Shown here: positions 1-12,129 of the stretch, in pieces
Layout of the letters: every line of letters starts with the position of its first letter
How positions within the stretch are numbered: the stretch's first letter is position 1
Assembly: GCA_942486035.1 (NCBI GenBank)
Contig: CALNXK010000033.1
Coordinates: 1,038,501 to 1,102,500 of the forward strand
Length of the DNA: 64,000 nt
Origin: Porites lobata
Lineage: Eukaryota; Cnidaria; Anthozoa; Scleractinia; Poritidae
Direction: 5' to 3'
The notes under the pieces: generated by a model
The model's database searches: none
Told to the model about the DNA's origin: nothing
Seen by the model: only the letters and a program-made list of their open reading frames with translations
Program-made: the position numbers and the translations under genes

Positions 1-1140
1 CCTTTCTCCTTCGTGACTGATTTGCATGAGAAAAACATGGCGTTGTCCTAAGGCGTTGTGCGGCGAAACTTCTTTTTCTAAAGAAAAAAGGTCTCATCCA
101 TTTTAACAAGTATTGGCACGAAAAACGACGGATGAGAACTCAGTTTAGTAGAGTCCTTGAGGGAATTGTGTCACCTGCTCTTTTCTTTTCATTATTTTTA
201 TTGCCATTTCTAAATTAAGGCTGCAGGCCAATTTTAAGTAAGTGTCTTTCTGAATTTCCAACACGTGTACTGCGAGTGATATCTCGGAGTCTTGTGAGGT
301 TATCTCAGATTGTATTTTTTTTTTCTTCGGTTTTCTAATTTCCTATTTTCTTTTGCAGATGAAAATAGCCATCTTGACTTGTAACAACAGGAAGTGAACA
401 GGTAAGTTTTTTTTTTAATTTCATTTTTGTTTTTATGCGTCTCCTCTTCAAGGGCGCTAGTTGGCGGTTTGCGGATCTATATCGAGTAGTAATTTCTATT
501 TTCAATATCTTAAAGTGATTGTTATCATAATCTCTTTGTTGATCACCATCGTATATCTTCTTCACGTCGGGTTTAATGCAAATCAGAGTTCTACGAAACT
601 TTTTCTAAATCACCTTTCCGTCATGATCACTCTGAAATTTTATTGAGGAATACTCTATGTTAAACTGATGATTCGTGCGAATTCTTCCAGACGCTTGTAA
701 CTTAAAGTAGCAAACGTGACCAATAGGTCCATCGGACAGACGTCTGTAAGATTTGTCTATTTTTCAGTCGCTTGGCCATGGATTCGCTTCTCGCGGTGAC
801 CGCCTCTGAATGCTAATCAAAATGTGATCTTTTTTCACAGTTTCGAGTATTCTTTAGGCATTGTCAATGGAAATTTTATACTTCAAAAGAGCTTGACACA
901 GTCGTATATTTGAACAACTGTCACGAGTTTCGGTCTGTGGCGTTCTACTTCTGTAGCTTCACTTTACATCAGATAGGTTCTAAAGGAACCCTCTTGATGT
1001 GTAATAGCTATAACTTGAGTTTGCTCTGGTTGTACCAAAATACCTGTTCTTCAAATAGTTATCTGCATTGCAAAATGTCTGTAAAACACTAAACTCGACC
1101 TTTTTTTTTAAATTTATGTGGATACAAAGAACCTTAGGGA
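1..1140. other. No gene seen apart from the small candidate exon
   Basis: AT-rich sequence with short open frames only, none with recognisable protein character. The tandem array begins just after it. Confidence 0.5.
359..401 (+). other. Candidate 43-nt non-coding exon
   Basis: A long pyrimidine tract ending ttttgcag precedes position 359, and a consensus donor gtaagt starts at 402. The 43-nt segment between has a stop codon in all three frames (TGA, TGA, TAA), so it cannot be an internal coding exon. It could be a 5' UTR exon or the end of an upstream gene. It is unsupported by any neighbour I can name. Confidence 0.3.
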
Positions 1141-1149
1141 ATCCTGTAC

Positions 1150-1665
1150 AGACCCAAATTGTTACGACCACCTTGAGAACATAATAAACATTACCAAATC
1201 AAAGTACTCAGTAGCTTTCATTTGAATGGTCACACCATAGGATTTCATCCACAGACTCAAAAGTTAGAACCACCTTGTACAGCATAATAAACAGTACCAC
1301 AGGAAAGTACTGCTCATTAGCTTTCATTTGAATGGTCACAACATAGGATTTCATCCACAGACTCAAAAGTTAGAACCACCTTGTATAGCATAATAAACAG
1401 TACCACAGGAAAGTATTGCTCAGTAGCTTTCATTTGAATGGTCACAACATAGGATTTCATCCACAGACTCAAACGTTAGAACCACCTTGTACGGCATAAT
1501 AAACAGTACCACAGGAAAGTACTCCTCAGTAGCTTTCATTTGAATGGTCACACCATAGGATTTCATCCACAGATTAAAAAGTTAGACCACCTTGTGCAGC
1601 ATAATAAACAGCACCACAGGAAAGTACTGCTCAGTAGCCTTCACTTGGATGGTCATAATAATGGA
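1150..1665 (+). repeat. Tandem array with a 106-bp period (about 5 copies)
   Basis: The anchor 'ctttcatttgaatggtcac' recurs at 1215, 1321, 1427, 1533 and (as ccttcacttggatggtcat) 1638, spacing 106, 106, 106 and 105. Each unit also carries 'taggatttcatccacagac', 'gttagaaccaccttgta' and 'cataataaacagtaccac'. The edges are degenerate. The same unit recurs at about 24548, 37055, 41241, 49580, 50735 and 61691, so this is a dispersed family and not a local satellite. The ORF at 1592-1867 reads through the last copy and is not a gene. Confidence 0.93.
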
Positions 1666-1669
1666 TTGT

Positions 1670-4218
1670 CTCCAAACTCCTTATAAATTGAAACCACCTA
1701 CTTTAAATAAGCAGCAGTTAAAAAGTTACTGTTTGACAATATTCTCATCAATGATGATGATCAATGATTTTATTCACGTCGCAAACTTGAAAGCTTCCAA
1801 AGGAACACAGAACCCGTGCAAGATATCCCCTTATTTTTTTCTTGTGAAAAATGAGTACTTTGGATAGATAATAAGAGACCATATGAGGGGAAATAAGGAC
1901 TTTGCAAATTTATTATGATTTTCTGGATTTAAGAAAACGGATGAATAGAGGTTGTATAATTCTCGCACCTGTTGAAGAAAGAATATTTCAGCAAGTCTGC
2001 TGATTCAAACTTTCTCAAACAGTGTTATTTTTAGTCTTAGATTCCAGTTAACGTAATCAGTAACAAAGAGAAATAAAAATCAAACCAGGAAGTTTAAAAT
2101 ATTTCAGCTAGGAGTTGAATTATAGTATGAAGTTAAACTGCATTGTGGCGAAATCTGTGTCCATAACAATCATTAACGAAGAATTATGCATTTCGATGAT
2201 TTCTTTCATTGATTAGAGAAAATCTTTTGCCCGTCGAAGAACGTGATGTTCGCATAATGAAAGTGTGTTTGTTTTATGTTTAAATTGTGAAAACGAAGTA
2301 CTTCAATTAATTGATTTCATTCAATTCCCCCCAGGCGTATGTAAACAGATCGCTTTATCTTTCCGCTGAAAGCGCGTGTGTTTTTCGTGTAATAGATATT
2401 TTCGAACAAACAGAAGAGGAATAGCACGAAGTAATATTGCCATTAAGCTTTAATTCATGGGAGAAGTTAACAAACATGATTTCAGGTATTCTCGCGACAA
2501 GTTTTAGAAAGCAAGCTTACTACAACGTTAACAAAGCTGTCCTATCTGAGAAATAAAATTGGCCTCTCTAAAGTCATTCATGAAAATAATCTAGAAATGA
2601 ATTGTGCTAAAAGGTTCCAGTCTTAGTTTAATCATCATTTCAAGTTAAGTGTTTCGATCTGTCTATATGCCACCATGCTGTCTGTTCCAATGACGTCGCT
2701 GATACAAACTTGTCTAGGAAAACATACAATTAATACAATCTAATAAAAGGCAAATAAAATAAACATGGCTTTTGGGTTACCGGTTTATTCATATGGCTTG
2801 AATTTAATTTCCTGGTTTGAGACAATTATGCCACAGCACACCTTCATCGAAAAGACGAAATCTTATTGCCTTGTACACGTGTTTAGCAGAACAGCGGCTG
2901 ATTATCACGTGATTCGCTATTTTTGGGGGCAATGGTGTCACGCACCAGGGAGAGGGAATGGGCACCGCCCCTTCTCATCCTAATTCCCCTCCCCAGTCCC
3001 CACTCGGTAAAAAAACACCCAAATGTATTCGATACTGAGTCAAGATTTAATCTGATTCGACCAGCACCGATAGCAGGTAGCGAAGGACTAGGTAATCGCG
3101 AGCCAATATTGATCGGCTCATTGCATTGCACAGGTGTAAATATATATATACTTAACTGAAGAACATTTGGAATTGTCTCGATAAATTCAGCACTGAATAA
3201 AATTAAAACATCATAATTTTTTTCCTTACCGTTTGAGCTGACAATACTGAGCAGAAAAAAAAAACACTTTAAAAGAAAACCTTGGGAAAAACCTAAATAT
3301 ATAAAATAATAATAATAATAAAACAAAACAAAATTCAAATTAAAAGCTAAGCTTTGATTATAAATCAATTATGAATCACAATAGTGCCTTTTGTGACCTG
3401 TCAAACTGGAGAACTGACAATTGAATAACGTTAAATCATGTTCAATGACTCTAGTCTTTAAGTCGCCTGTCCGATTATTCATTTCAGAGTGCAGTCGGCC
3501 CAATTATTTATCATCACATTTTTCGCGGGAAATTTTCTATCCAATTTTTTCGAACTCGTTGGCGAATGCTATAAGGTCTTTGATGAGGTCAGCACAAAAT
3601 ATATGCGAATAAGATGCATTAATTTTGGCTTAGCTTAAAAGCTTGTAAAAGGCAAAAAGTATAACTCGCCGGACGTTAGTTTATCCATAAAACTCGTTTA
3701 AACTTGACCAAGGCCTTGCTCCACGAATTTAATCTTCCACAAATCTGGCTCAGTTGCTCTCTCTCATTTATCAGAGATGATGACGATTTTTTCCTATGAG
3801 TTCAGACATGAGTTTATACCTTAAGGAAGTCAATATTCAAAAGTCTATTTCTTTTATTCAACGATATTTATTCTGCATATTGTTAAGGGCCACCCAAGTA
3901 CTGTCGAACATGAATTATGTATTATTATTTTTAACATTCAAATTAAAGCGATTTTTCTCTGATGTAATTACAAAACATAAATTGAAAACAAAATGAAAAC
4001 AAACCGCGCGTGGATATGGTTACCCACTGTTTTCGCCATTGTACACGAAAGCATTTTACAAGCAGGAAAAATCTTTATTTCAGGCCACGAAAGACTGCTA
4101 ATCTGTATTTCTGGTTATTTTAAGCTTGCAATTTTCAAGGGTCCATAAATCTTGCAATTTGCGTTTCAAAAGTGCATTGTATTCCTCAAAAAAAGAAAAG
4201 AAAAACTACCCATTTATC
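1670..4218. other. No gene seen
   Basis: AT-rich unique-looking sequence, with a GC-richer patch near 2925-3000 and an (aat)n stretch near 3307-3320. The longest open frame (2883-3368, minus) begins in low-complexity sequence and encodes a Tyr/Phe-run peptide, so I do not call it. Confidence 0.5.
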
Positions 4219-4444
4219 TTAAAGGGCAACTCTCGCGTAGGACAACATTTTTCAGAAAAACCTTGCAAATGTTTTTCTCATTGTAATACCATCAAGAAAT
4301 ATATCTTCAGCGATCTATTTGGCTGAGAAATCGAGATTCAAAGTGCTAAATTTGCCGCTTACTCGAACTTCCGCCATTAACGCTTCGATTTTGCCTATCA
4401 CGTGACGTGACGTCACAGGTGTGGAACAACAGATGATCTCGAAT

Positions 4445-4665
4445 ATGGCTGACTGTAGTTCTTCAAGTGATAGCGCTACCTCTTTGTCCGATTATTCGGT
4501 TCTAGAAAAACTTTTAGAATGCGAAGTATAGGGCAGCCCTTCACGGAAATTCAACCCCGGCGTTTTGAGCCGCCTGGAAGATCGTCCGAAGCTGATGAAG
4601 TTCGTGCGTCGCCAGAAAACATCGAGCCTACCACTCGCCCGCTGCGATCTCGATAGTGAAGAATG
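4445..4665 (+). pseudogene. Broken first exon of the transposon's protein gene
   Basis: ATG at 4445 opens MADCSSSSDSATSLSDYS and hits TAG at 4529-4531. The neighbouring frame then reads IQPRRFEPPGRSSEADEV, and the end of the segment reads CDLDSEEW before a gtgagt donor at 4666. The mixed-frame pattern suggests small indels in a formerly continuous exon. Starts of this kind, with an acidic Ser-rich leader and a QPxRFEP motif, are what I recall from transposon-linked proteins common in cnidarian genomes; that memory could not be checked here. Confidence 0.45.
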
Positions 4666-4669
4666 GTGA

Positions 4670-6101
4670 GTGCCTAAATGGTTTTGAACAATTTTTGTGT
4701 ACAGTGCGATCCGTAAATCGCTTGATTTCATCAATGCTATGAATGCTTCAAATTGTAAAAGGAAAAGGACTAATTAAACACGCATTTTTTTTTGTATACT
4801 GAGCGTTTATAATTTTAGATCATTGTTTTCATATGTACAAGTAGTCGAAAGCGTACGTTCCCCTTCTAACGACTACTGGAAATGATAATGTGGGCAAGTT
4901 GTCTCAGTGTAGTTTTTTTTTTTAATTTCTGCTTTAATCCTGGTTTTACAAAAAGCAGTGATTTATATCGGAAGCAATAACTACGCTCTCGTAATTCGTT
5001 GACTGCAACGCACATAAATTTCCATATCTTTGCCCCTTGACAGCCGCTCATGCTCGACTCGTGGAGTGCTTGCACTTAAAAATTTGTCTCTTTTGTTGTT
5101 ATACAGATTGTTATACATAATAACTAAAAGGCGCTGTACAGTTGTTTTCCTACAAGTCGTTCACTTACTTTTACTGTGTCTTGCTCTGTCAATGAATTTG
5201 GTTCAGAAGTTATTATTCTAGCTTCTGTGTATCCTGATGTTATTATTGAGACAATTTAAAGTTGGGATGAGATACACCTCCATACCCATGTGAACTAACT
5301 GCTTGCATAAAACGTTTCTGCTCCCCAGTATATGATTTTCGAGGTTGGGACATGTCATATTCACTTAAGTTTTTGTCTGGAGCACAACAATGGTTATGTT
5401 AACTACAATAATATTGCATTTGATGAGATATAACTGCAGGAACTTGTATTATAATACACCCAGTATTGAAAACGTGTACATATTTGAAACTATTTTGTGG
5501 TTATGGGCAGGAGATAGTATGATGAAGCCATAAACGTTAAAGCGTGAATAAGCTCCAAATTGAAATAATATTCTCTGTCTTGACTTATGGCAGTTTTACA
5601 ATTTTCTGGGTGCAGAATGAAAAGGTCAATATTCAACACTTGTTCTGTTGCCCTCCATTAACCGACGTTCAATATTTATGACTAAAGAAAATAACTACCG
5701 TGGTACTATTGGATGGGGGGAAAATATCTGCTTCCAAGAGGTGGCTGTTGTAAAACGTAAATATTTGGAGGCAGTTGAAGTTTAAAATATGGAGGAGCCA
5801 CCTAGAGGAGCATAGTGGAACACCCAGGATTCCAGGCAGTTTGTCTGAATTACTGGGTGTTACGAGCTGCATGGCAATACAAGCAGCAGCATGGTGCCTC
5901 GGCATATGAAGAATCAGATCATAAAAAAAGCAGGCACATTGCCTACAGGCAATTGGTAAGGTGATACTGGGGCTCCCTTGGCAGGGACATAGGAGTTACA
6001 TTAGCGTCCTTGATTCCTGTGCAGTTAAGTGCATACGACCTCATTTCCAGGAGCCTGAAAGGCTGGAGGATGAGATGGAGTTCACAGGATTCCATTGTGC
6101 A
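4670..6101. other. Interior of the 4.3-kb transposon, decayed
   Basis: No open frame with transposase motifs. A tract near 5700-6090 is somewhat GC-richer and contains partial open frames in several phases, possibly the wreck of a coding exon, but I cannot identify a family. Confidence 0.35.
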
Positions 6102-6341
6102 GGGCCGAGTTGTTCAAAGCTGGGTTAAGATAACCCAGGGTTAGTGCGAGATTTGAATTAAGATTTGAAAGCTTAAAAAGCAATTCAGTTTTAATTCTTT
6201 CTGTCCACAAGTTGATGATTGGAAGCTCTAAAAATAAGAGAGAAAATTATCCAAGAAAATGCTTTTGAACACAAGAAAAAGAAACCAGGGTTAAATTTAA
6301 CTCCGGGTTAAGCGCTAACCGGCCTTCGAACAACTGGGCCC
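6102..6341. mobile_element. MITE, 240 bp, inside the larger transposon
   Basis: The left end gggccgagttgttcaaagc and the right end gcttaacccgg complement pair with cttcgaacaactgggccc. The inner blocks ataacccagggtta and aactccgggttaagcgc are also inverted. It has no coding capacity. Confidence 0.8.
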
Positions 6342-7004
6342 AGATGAATAAATATACCATGTATTGCAAATAACCCTACTGTATATAAAATATGATGCAA
6401 TTTTCTCACTCACCACTGGAAGACTGGGCTAGAGCAACTTTGTTGCCATTAAAATGATTGCTTCCCAGCAAACAATGTCAAAAATAACTGTTGGAACTAA
6501 AAAATCTATAAGACTACATGGTCTTTTAAAGTCCAATGGTGTCAGTGTGTGGGAAATACATAATTCTTCTCGACTACTTGCTCACAGCTTCTGAATAATA
6601 ATGGCGGAATAGTGTTTGACTAATAACATGTCACCCTTTTTTTCCAGCAGGTGTGATTGTCAACTGGGAAATAATGTACAAGTTGAAACTTTATATCTTA
6701 ATAATAAAATGGTATTTTATTGTTCATTGCTGTATATCTTTAGGTTATATTGGGAAATCCTCATTTTTAAATTAGAATTCACAAATGGATTGTTTCCATC
6801 TTGCATATTTTAATTGATAAGGCAATAATATTAAAGAAAACTGGTCACAGTTTAAGTGGACCATACAGTGCATGGTCATGTAAGTCACTAATTGCAGTAG
6901 TGACCTAGCTTAGCCTAGACTACAAAGAATCAAGACATTGCAGGGCATTGTAGTCCTTCTTTAGTTGACAAGGCTGAAAAGATTTTATCTGCTAACGAAA
7001 AACA

Positions 7005-7175
7005 CAGGGGCGCATCTAGGGGGGGTGCAGGGGTGCACACCCCCCCTCCTGAGCTGACCTGCGGTTTTCTAATACAACTGGTATTCTGCCAAAAAAAAAA
7101 CTATGTGGTTTATTGGTGTTGAAGTAGAGCAAGAGACGAGTGCACCCTCCTAAAAAAATCCTGGATCCGCCCCTG
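7005..7175. mobile_element. Short MITE, 171 bp, inside the larger transposon
   Basis: The ends caggggcgcatctagg and cctggatccgcccctg are inverted repeats (14 of 16 positions). Interior is G/C-run rich next to the left end. The minus-strand open frame across 7016-7426 partly uses this element and is not a gene. Confidence 0.8.
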
Positions 7176-8511
7176 AAAGAACCCATTGCCTCATCTCTGT
7201 TGGGCCTCTCTTTGGATGCAGCAAGTAGTGTAGGGGTATTCAGTTGCAGGTTCAACATGTAGTTTTTAAAGCCCTTGAATTTTCTTAATAGCCAGCAAAG
7301 ACCTTCAGTTCTGGTGCTTGAGCCATAACCTTCACTAAAAAGGTTCATACTGCAGGAAGCTTGCCTAGTTCTTTCTCCTTTTTCGCTACCGTTATGGATC
7401 GCATTTTTCTCCTTGGAATTTTCCAAAAGTACTGCGTCGGGGATTTAAAAGCGGGTTAATAATTTCTTTTTTCCTTTCTTGTGAGAAGTCCCAAAGGAAA
7501 GTATTGCAAAAGAAGCGTGACACGCGTGGCTATCAAGGCAGCTTTATAGTGTTCGCGGGTAGGACGGGTACAAAGTACCACTAAAGATAATGAAGCAATC
7601 CTATTTTAATCAACTTTTTTTGAACTGTTTTCATTTCTTTCCATCCTTAAAAGGCCCATTACATGTAATTTTAGCGTGTGTGCAGGTTTTGCAATGAAAT
7701 GACGCTACAATCTCGAGAGCACATCTCGAATAACTGCATTCAAAATGATGATCATAAAATCGCAATTTTCGGCGAGAAGTGAGTTTTATTTCGCGTGTTT
7801 AGAAGTAAAAGTAAATGGATGGAACCTGCAGATTTCAGACAAGAGAACAACACACTTAAGTGAGAACACAAAAGGCGGTATAGAATCAGGCCGGTACGGC
7901 GGTCTGTGACGGAGTTCTCTTCAAAGATGCGAGTATTTCCCGGGAAAAAATTAAGTCGTTTTCGAGGAATGAAGGGCATCAACACCCATCATGTAACATT
8001 AATGGTTTTATCAGAATTTTGAATCTGCTATAGGAAAGATGTTCTTTGTATTATACCTAGCAGATTAGGAGCTTAGCTGTTTTCAATTATTGACCTCGGG
8101 TCGATAAATGTCTCACGCGACTTCAAAAATACTCTAACAAAAAAAATACAGAAAAAAATCTAAATCACCTGCATCTGATGCCCGTGTAAATTTAAACATT
8201 GGAACTATCATCGAAATGCTTTTCCTGAACGTTATTGTGATAGTAGAGGCTCTATTTCTCCTTTATTTGCAAGAGAAATTTGGTGCGTTTTTCTCTTGTA
8301 ATCTTCACTTGGCAATCCGTGTTCCACACGTGTGACGTAAAATCACGTGACTAACCTGAAATCCGAATGTTTTCAAAATGGCGGCAAAAATCGAGTTTTC
8401 GAAAAATTATTAAAAAATAAGTTTCGCAGATATATCCGAAATTTCACCAAAGAGAGACATTACATGCCATTAGGAAACCATAGAGAACTTAAAAAACAGG
8501 GGTAATTTTCC
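7176..8511. other. Right part of the 4.3-kb transposon, no intact gene
   Basis: No conserved motif. The last 200 bases form the long imperfect inverted end of the element. Confidence 0.4.
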
Positions 8512-8528
8512 CGAGAGTTGCCCTTTAA

Positions 8529-9873
8529 TCATTTTTTATTTCAACACCGAATGCATAAACTACGCCACAGCGTTAACTTTAGAACGGAATTATAACTTTC
8601 TTGACGTCAAAAATTAAAACGATCACCGCGCTTGTCCGGCATGAAGCGCTAGCATTGTCGCAGGTTCTTCCTAATATAAAGTTGACGTAATCTTGGAATT
8701 TTAAAAGAAACCTTCTTTTCTTTGTTGTCCGAGAAGCCGAGACTTATTTAAACTGTGAGTCTTTAGCTCCGTTGTTAGAGACTTTGTGCCTGTTCTGACT
8801 GTGGGCTAGCACGCGTATGGCTAAATCAGTCACAATTATCTACAGGCTTTCGTCTCGCTCGGAATCAAACTCAAACTGGGACTTTGGGTCGCGTTCAGTT
8901 GGGTGCTGAGTTTAACACGACATAGTCTAGTTTTAAAGTTATGGGTTAAAACTGCTGTCATTCCGTGAAATTTGTTCCTCAGCGATGTTTGTTTCTATAA
9001 AATAAGCCGTTTAATTAGCCTCAGTTTCAGGAATAGCCTCAAGGCATGGAGGCATAGAAACTTAAGAAAAGCTAACAGACCGCGCTTAAATTGGAAATTT
9101 ACAGGACTTAAGAAGAAGGGTATATTGAAGATGGACAGGAGCTGATGGGCTCCTGAGATCGATCAAAAACCGTCCTAATTGTGCTGTCTCCAGAACAACT
9201 GATATTAAAACTGACACCCTGGTGACAGAATGCTTCTATTTACGAGACAATTTACTTTCCAACCCTTTTCCGGCTCTTTAAACAAAAAGTAAATGCAGAT
9301 TGAGTCATCGTTTGAATAAGCGTTAACTGAATGAAAACATTATGTTTCAAGAGGTCTATAAGCAAAAATTATAGTTCTAAATTTTTCGCATAAATTGAAA
9401 AACAAAACTTCTTCGTTCGTTAGTGACTCTTCTGTATTTCACTATTTTCTTATCTTTTGTTTCCCATATCGAATAATGTTTGCTCTAATTCTTCGAATCA
9501 ATTACAACAGTCAAGTTTATTGACCTGATTTGTCCCTGACAATTTAATAATTTCCGATAACCAACATACTAACATGTATTGAGGGCCTATCTGCGAGCTA
9601 AATGCCATCGAAGGGGATTTTCTCGACCTTGAACACAAACATTAAGCTGCATTAAGAAAGCGTTTGTTTCATGTTTAAAGGGTCTCTCGTTCTAAAAAGT
9701 TGTAACACATCTTTTGAGTTCTCTCGGCTGTCAATAGCAACTGTCACGTATACCAATAATAATCTCTAATTGACCAGCTCAGTCATTAACATAAAAGGTT
9801 AATTACTAAACTTTTGTATTGACCTCAAATCTCTCAGACCGCCCCCGGCGCCAGAATTGTCCCAGTCCACTCA
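8529..9873. other. No gene seen
   Basis: Unique-looking AT-rich sequence between the transposon and the candidate exon at 9874. Confidence 0.5.
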
Positions 9874-9990
9874 ATGAGTTTAAGGTTTATCAATCAACTT
9901 ATCTCCGAAGAAGGTCCGTTTAAGTTGCGCAAAAGTCGTTACAATCAAAGTGAAGGACGAAAACAGGAGAAAATTATCCAGAGACGTCAA
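9874..9990 (+). CDS. Weak candidate upstream first exon (39 codons)
   Basis: ATG at 9874 opens 39 codons (start MSLRFINQLISEEGPFKL, end EKIIQRRQ) followed by a consensus donor gtaagt in phase 0. A GC-rich patch lies just upstream (about 9839-9851). In principle it could splice to the KIF26 exon at 28688, which has an acceptor directly before its ATG. The peptide shows no similarity that I recognise. Phase match alone is one in three by chance. Confidence 0.2.
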
Positions 9991-11557
9991 GTAAGTTTAG
10001 GCTATCAACTTAAATATTTAGACAAAAATTACATCGAACTTTCATGGGTAATAATCACAAATGAAGACATATATCGTAATTACATGAATCGGCTTTGTTT
10101 CATTAGAGTTCAAACTCCTTAGAAATCTTGTGAGTTCCCATTGAGAGCTTTATAGATATGTTATAGAGGTCAAGTTAATCTTAAAGAGCTTTAAAATAGC
10201 CGAGCTTAATGTGGCTGGACACATGCATGACTTGAAAACGGCACGAGTCAAGTTTATTGTTCAGGCGTAGAGAGCTATTCAATTTAAAAGGACCACCCTC
10301 CGTAAACACAGACAATAAAAAGCGAGCGAAGGCTACAAATTGCAGAAAATGTGAGAGAAAGCGCCGAAATCCTGGACAACATTTCGAAACCAGCGCCGCA
10401 GTATTAAACCTTCGACTGATTTCATTCACAAATTAAAAGCAGACCGCGAATTGCCTGGAAAACGTACTGCGACCGAAAGCCTAGCGATGTTAGGTATCGT
10501 AAAACATGCATAAATGAATAAAGTTCCAAAAACCCAGTTATGTTTAGAAGGGTTTAGGCTACAAGGCTCCAATCTTAACGACAAAATATCTTTGTGGACT
10601 TGCACAAGTAGCGGTTGAGTTTACCCACATATATGTAAGAACCAGATCATTTATTGGTGCGCGGATGGGAAAATATTTTGCAACACTGATCAGTAGATTA
10701 AAAGTTTATGGTTTTTCTTTTTGTTCTGAATTTTGTTTGGATTCTTTTAATGACTGTTTTTATTTTAGTGACCAATAATTTATGATGACTATTTTAGAGG
10801 AGAAATAGAATACTTTTGTTTAGAATAGAACACCCACGAACTCACGTCGGAATAGACTGAATCGTACTGTGAAATAAGAGATTTCTTGCCAGCTGTCGGA
10901 ATATAAGCATTAGTTCTGGTATCTTGTATTTAAAATATTGCTCCTCCAGATCAAGTTAGTCGAGTTAAAATAACAACTGGTTTTTGTTCATTTTACAGTT
11001 CGTCATTATGACACAAATAAGTTCAACTGTCCAATATTTTAGCACACTTCGTTACGACATTCCCGCAAATTTGACAAACGAGTGCTAGATCAAATAATAG
11101 CTGTCAAAAACTTCCGCTCTTTCAAGAATATTGTAACCTGCTGTGAGTGGCTGTGTCCAATTTAATATTGTCCAGGTAGACTCTGAGGGAGAACTTTGCA
11201 CATGCAAAGTGCTGGCAAAAGAGTTGAATCGCCCCCCTCCCCTCCCGATACTTAACAACTTTTAAGCCTTCATCACTAACCAAATTTCTCACCCCTACTA
11301 TAGACGTCTGAGTTTGAATTCTGATAAAGCCACTTTATCCTGCGTTGCCACCAGAGGGCTACCGTAATCGCCTTGCCAGGAGGGGGCGGGGGTGCGGGGG
11401 GGGGGAGTGGGAGGAAAGGCTCTATCTACTCTTTTTCTTCTTTCTTTTCGGGACCCTCTCTTGTAGAAACTTGTAACGCCTTCTGGACCTTATGCTCCTT
11501 ACCATTTTTGCAGTATGCAAAATATCAAGACCAAAATCCTCCACCTAAGCTGGACTT
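9991..11557. other. No gene seen; G-rich tract near 11379-11410
   Basis: AT-rich sequence. A G-run (gggggcggggg and similar) near 11379-11410 is low-complexity. A pyrimidine-rich stretch follows. Confidence 0.45.
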
Positions 11558-11830
11558 CCAGGCGCGGATCTAGAATAAACACGGACCGATTTCCTATTTC
11601 TAGGGAGGTCTGGGGGAATGCTCCCCGGGGTAATGTTTTGGATTTTAACTCCCCAAAGTCCCATTTCCTGGGTTTCTGAGTCATTCAGACAGGATATTTA
11701 GTGACTGTCCAAACCATTCTCCAGATTTCAACTTGGAAAGTTTAAAGTTTTTACTAAAAATATATCTATTATGAAACATCTGACCGATTTCCGTAAAACG
11801 GTGGAAACCGGTATGGATCCGCGCCCGACT
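11558..11830. mobile_element. MITE, about 270 bp
   Basis: The ends ccaggcgcggatctaga and tatggatccgcgcccga are inverted repeats. Near-terminal gaccgattt blocks recur at both ends. No open frame of note. Confidence 0.7.
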
Positions 11831-11837
11831 TCAATGC

Positions 11838-12062
11838 CGACCGCACTTCAAGGCGGTACATAGCCGTCCTATTTTTTTGTTCTCGAAGAAATTACCTCTC
11901 CCTGGAATTTTAATAAGCAGTTGTTCCAGGTCTTCAGACGGCGAGAAAAGAAGATGCGGTGGGTCAACGGAAATGTTGCAATGGTTTTTACTCTGGAAGC
12001 CTTCCATTTCGGTCTTCCTCGTCCATTCATTTGATAATTTTCGTTCGTTTTTTCTTCAGACA
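11838..12062 (-). CDS. Possible minus-strand exon or transposon gene fragment
   Basis: On the reverse strand the frame is open from after a TGA near 12063 to TGA near 11838. It reads RKLSNEWTRKTEMEGFQ, then HCNISVDPPHLLFSPSEDLE, then QLLIKIPGR. A possible donor (gtaatt) follows GR. The composition is protein-like and differs from the longer overlapping frame. I do not recognise it. It abuts the MITE at 11558-11830, so a transposon origin is possible. Confidence 0.25.
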
Positions 12063-12129
12063 GCTGTTTCAGGAGCCGATCCAAAATTTCGGCCAAATTT
12101 GACTTATTTTTATTTTTCTTAATTCCGCG

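Larger units (their letters stand above)
4219..8528 (+). mobile_element. 4.3-kb TTAA-flanked DNA transposon with 17-bp perfect terminal repeats
   Basis: TTAAAGGGCAACTCTCG (4219-4235) is mirrored exactly at 8512-8528. Reading TTAA as the target duplication leaves an AGGGCAACTCTCG terminus. Further inward the ends also correspond: a cacgtgacgtcacaggtgtggaac block near 4399-4425 matches the complement of gttccacacgtgtgacgt near 8320-8339. TTAA duplications with such ends fit Kolobok- or piggyBac-type elements (inference). A broken protein start is at 4445-4665. No transposase core is visible, so the copy is dead. Two MITEs (6102-6341 and 7005-7175) are inserted in it. Confidence 0.75.

Noticed and set aside
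1150..1665. Tandem array considered as a CRISPR array
   Set aside because: The whole 106-bp unit is conserved with no unique spacers, and the sequence context is eukaryotic.
2883..3368. 161-codon open frame on the minus strand
   Set aside because: It starts in an (aat)n/poly-A derived run that translates to Tyr/Phe repeats and then crosses GC-skewed low-complexity sequence. No domain or conserved motif is visible.
7016..7426. 136-codon minus-strand frame in the 4.3-kb transposon, considered as transposase
   Set aside because: Part of it is a separate MITE (7005-7175), and no catalytic or DNA-binding motif is present.
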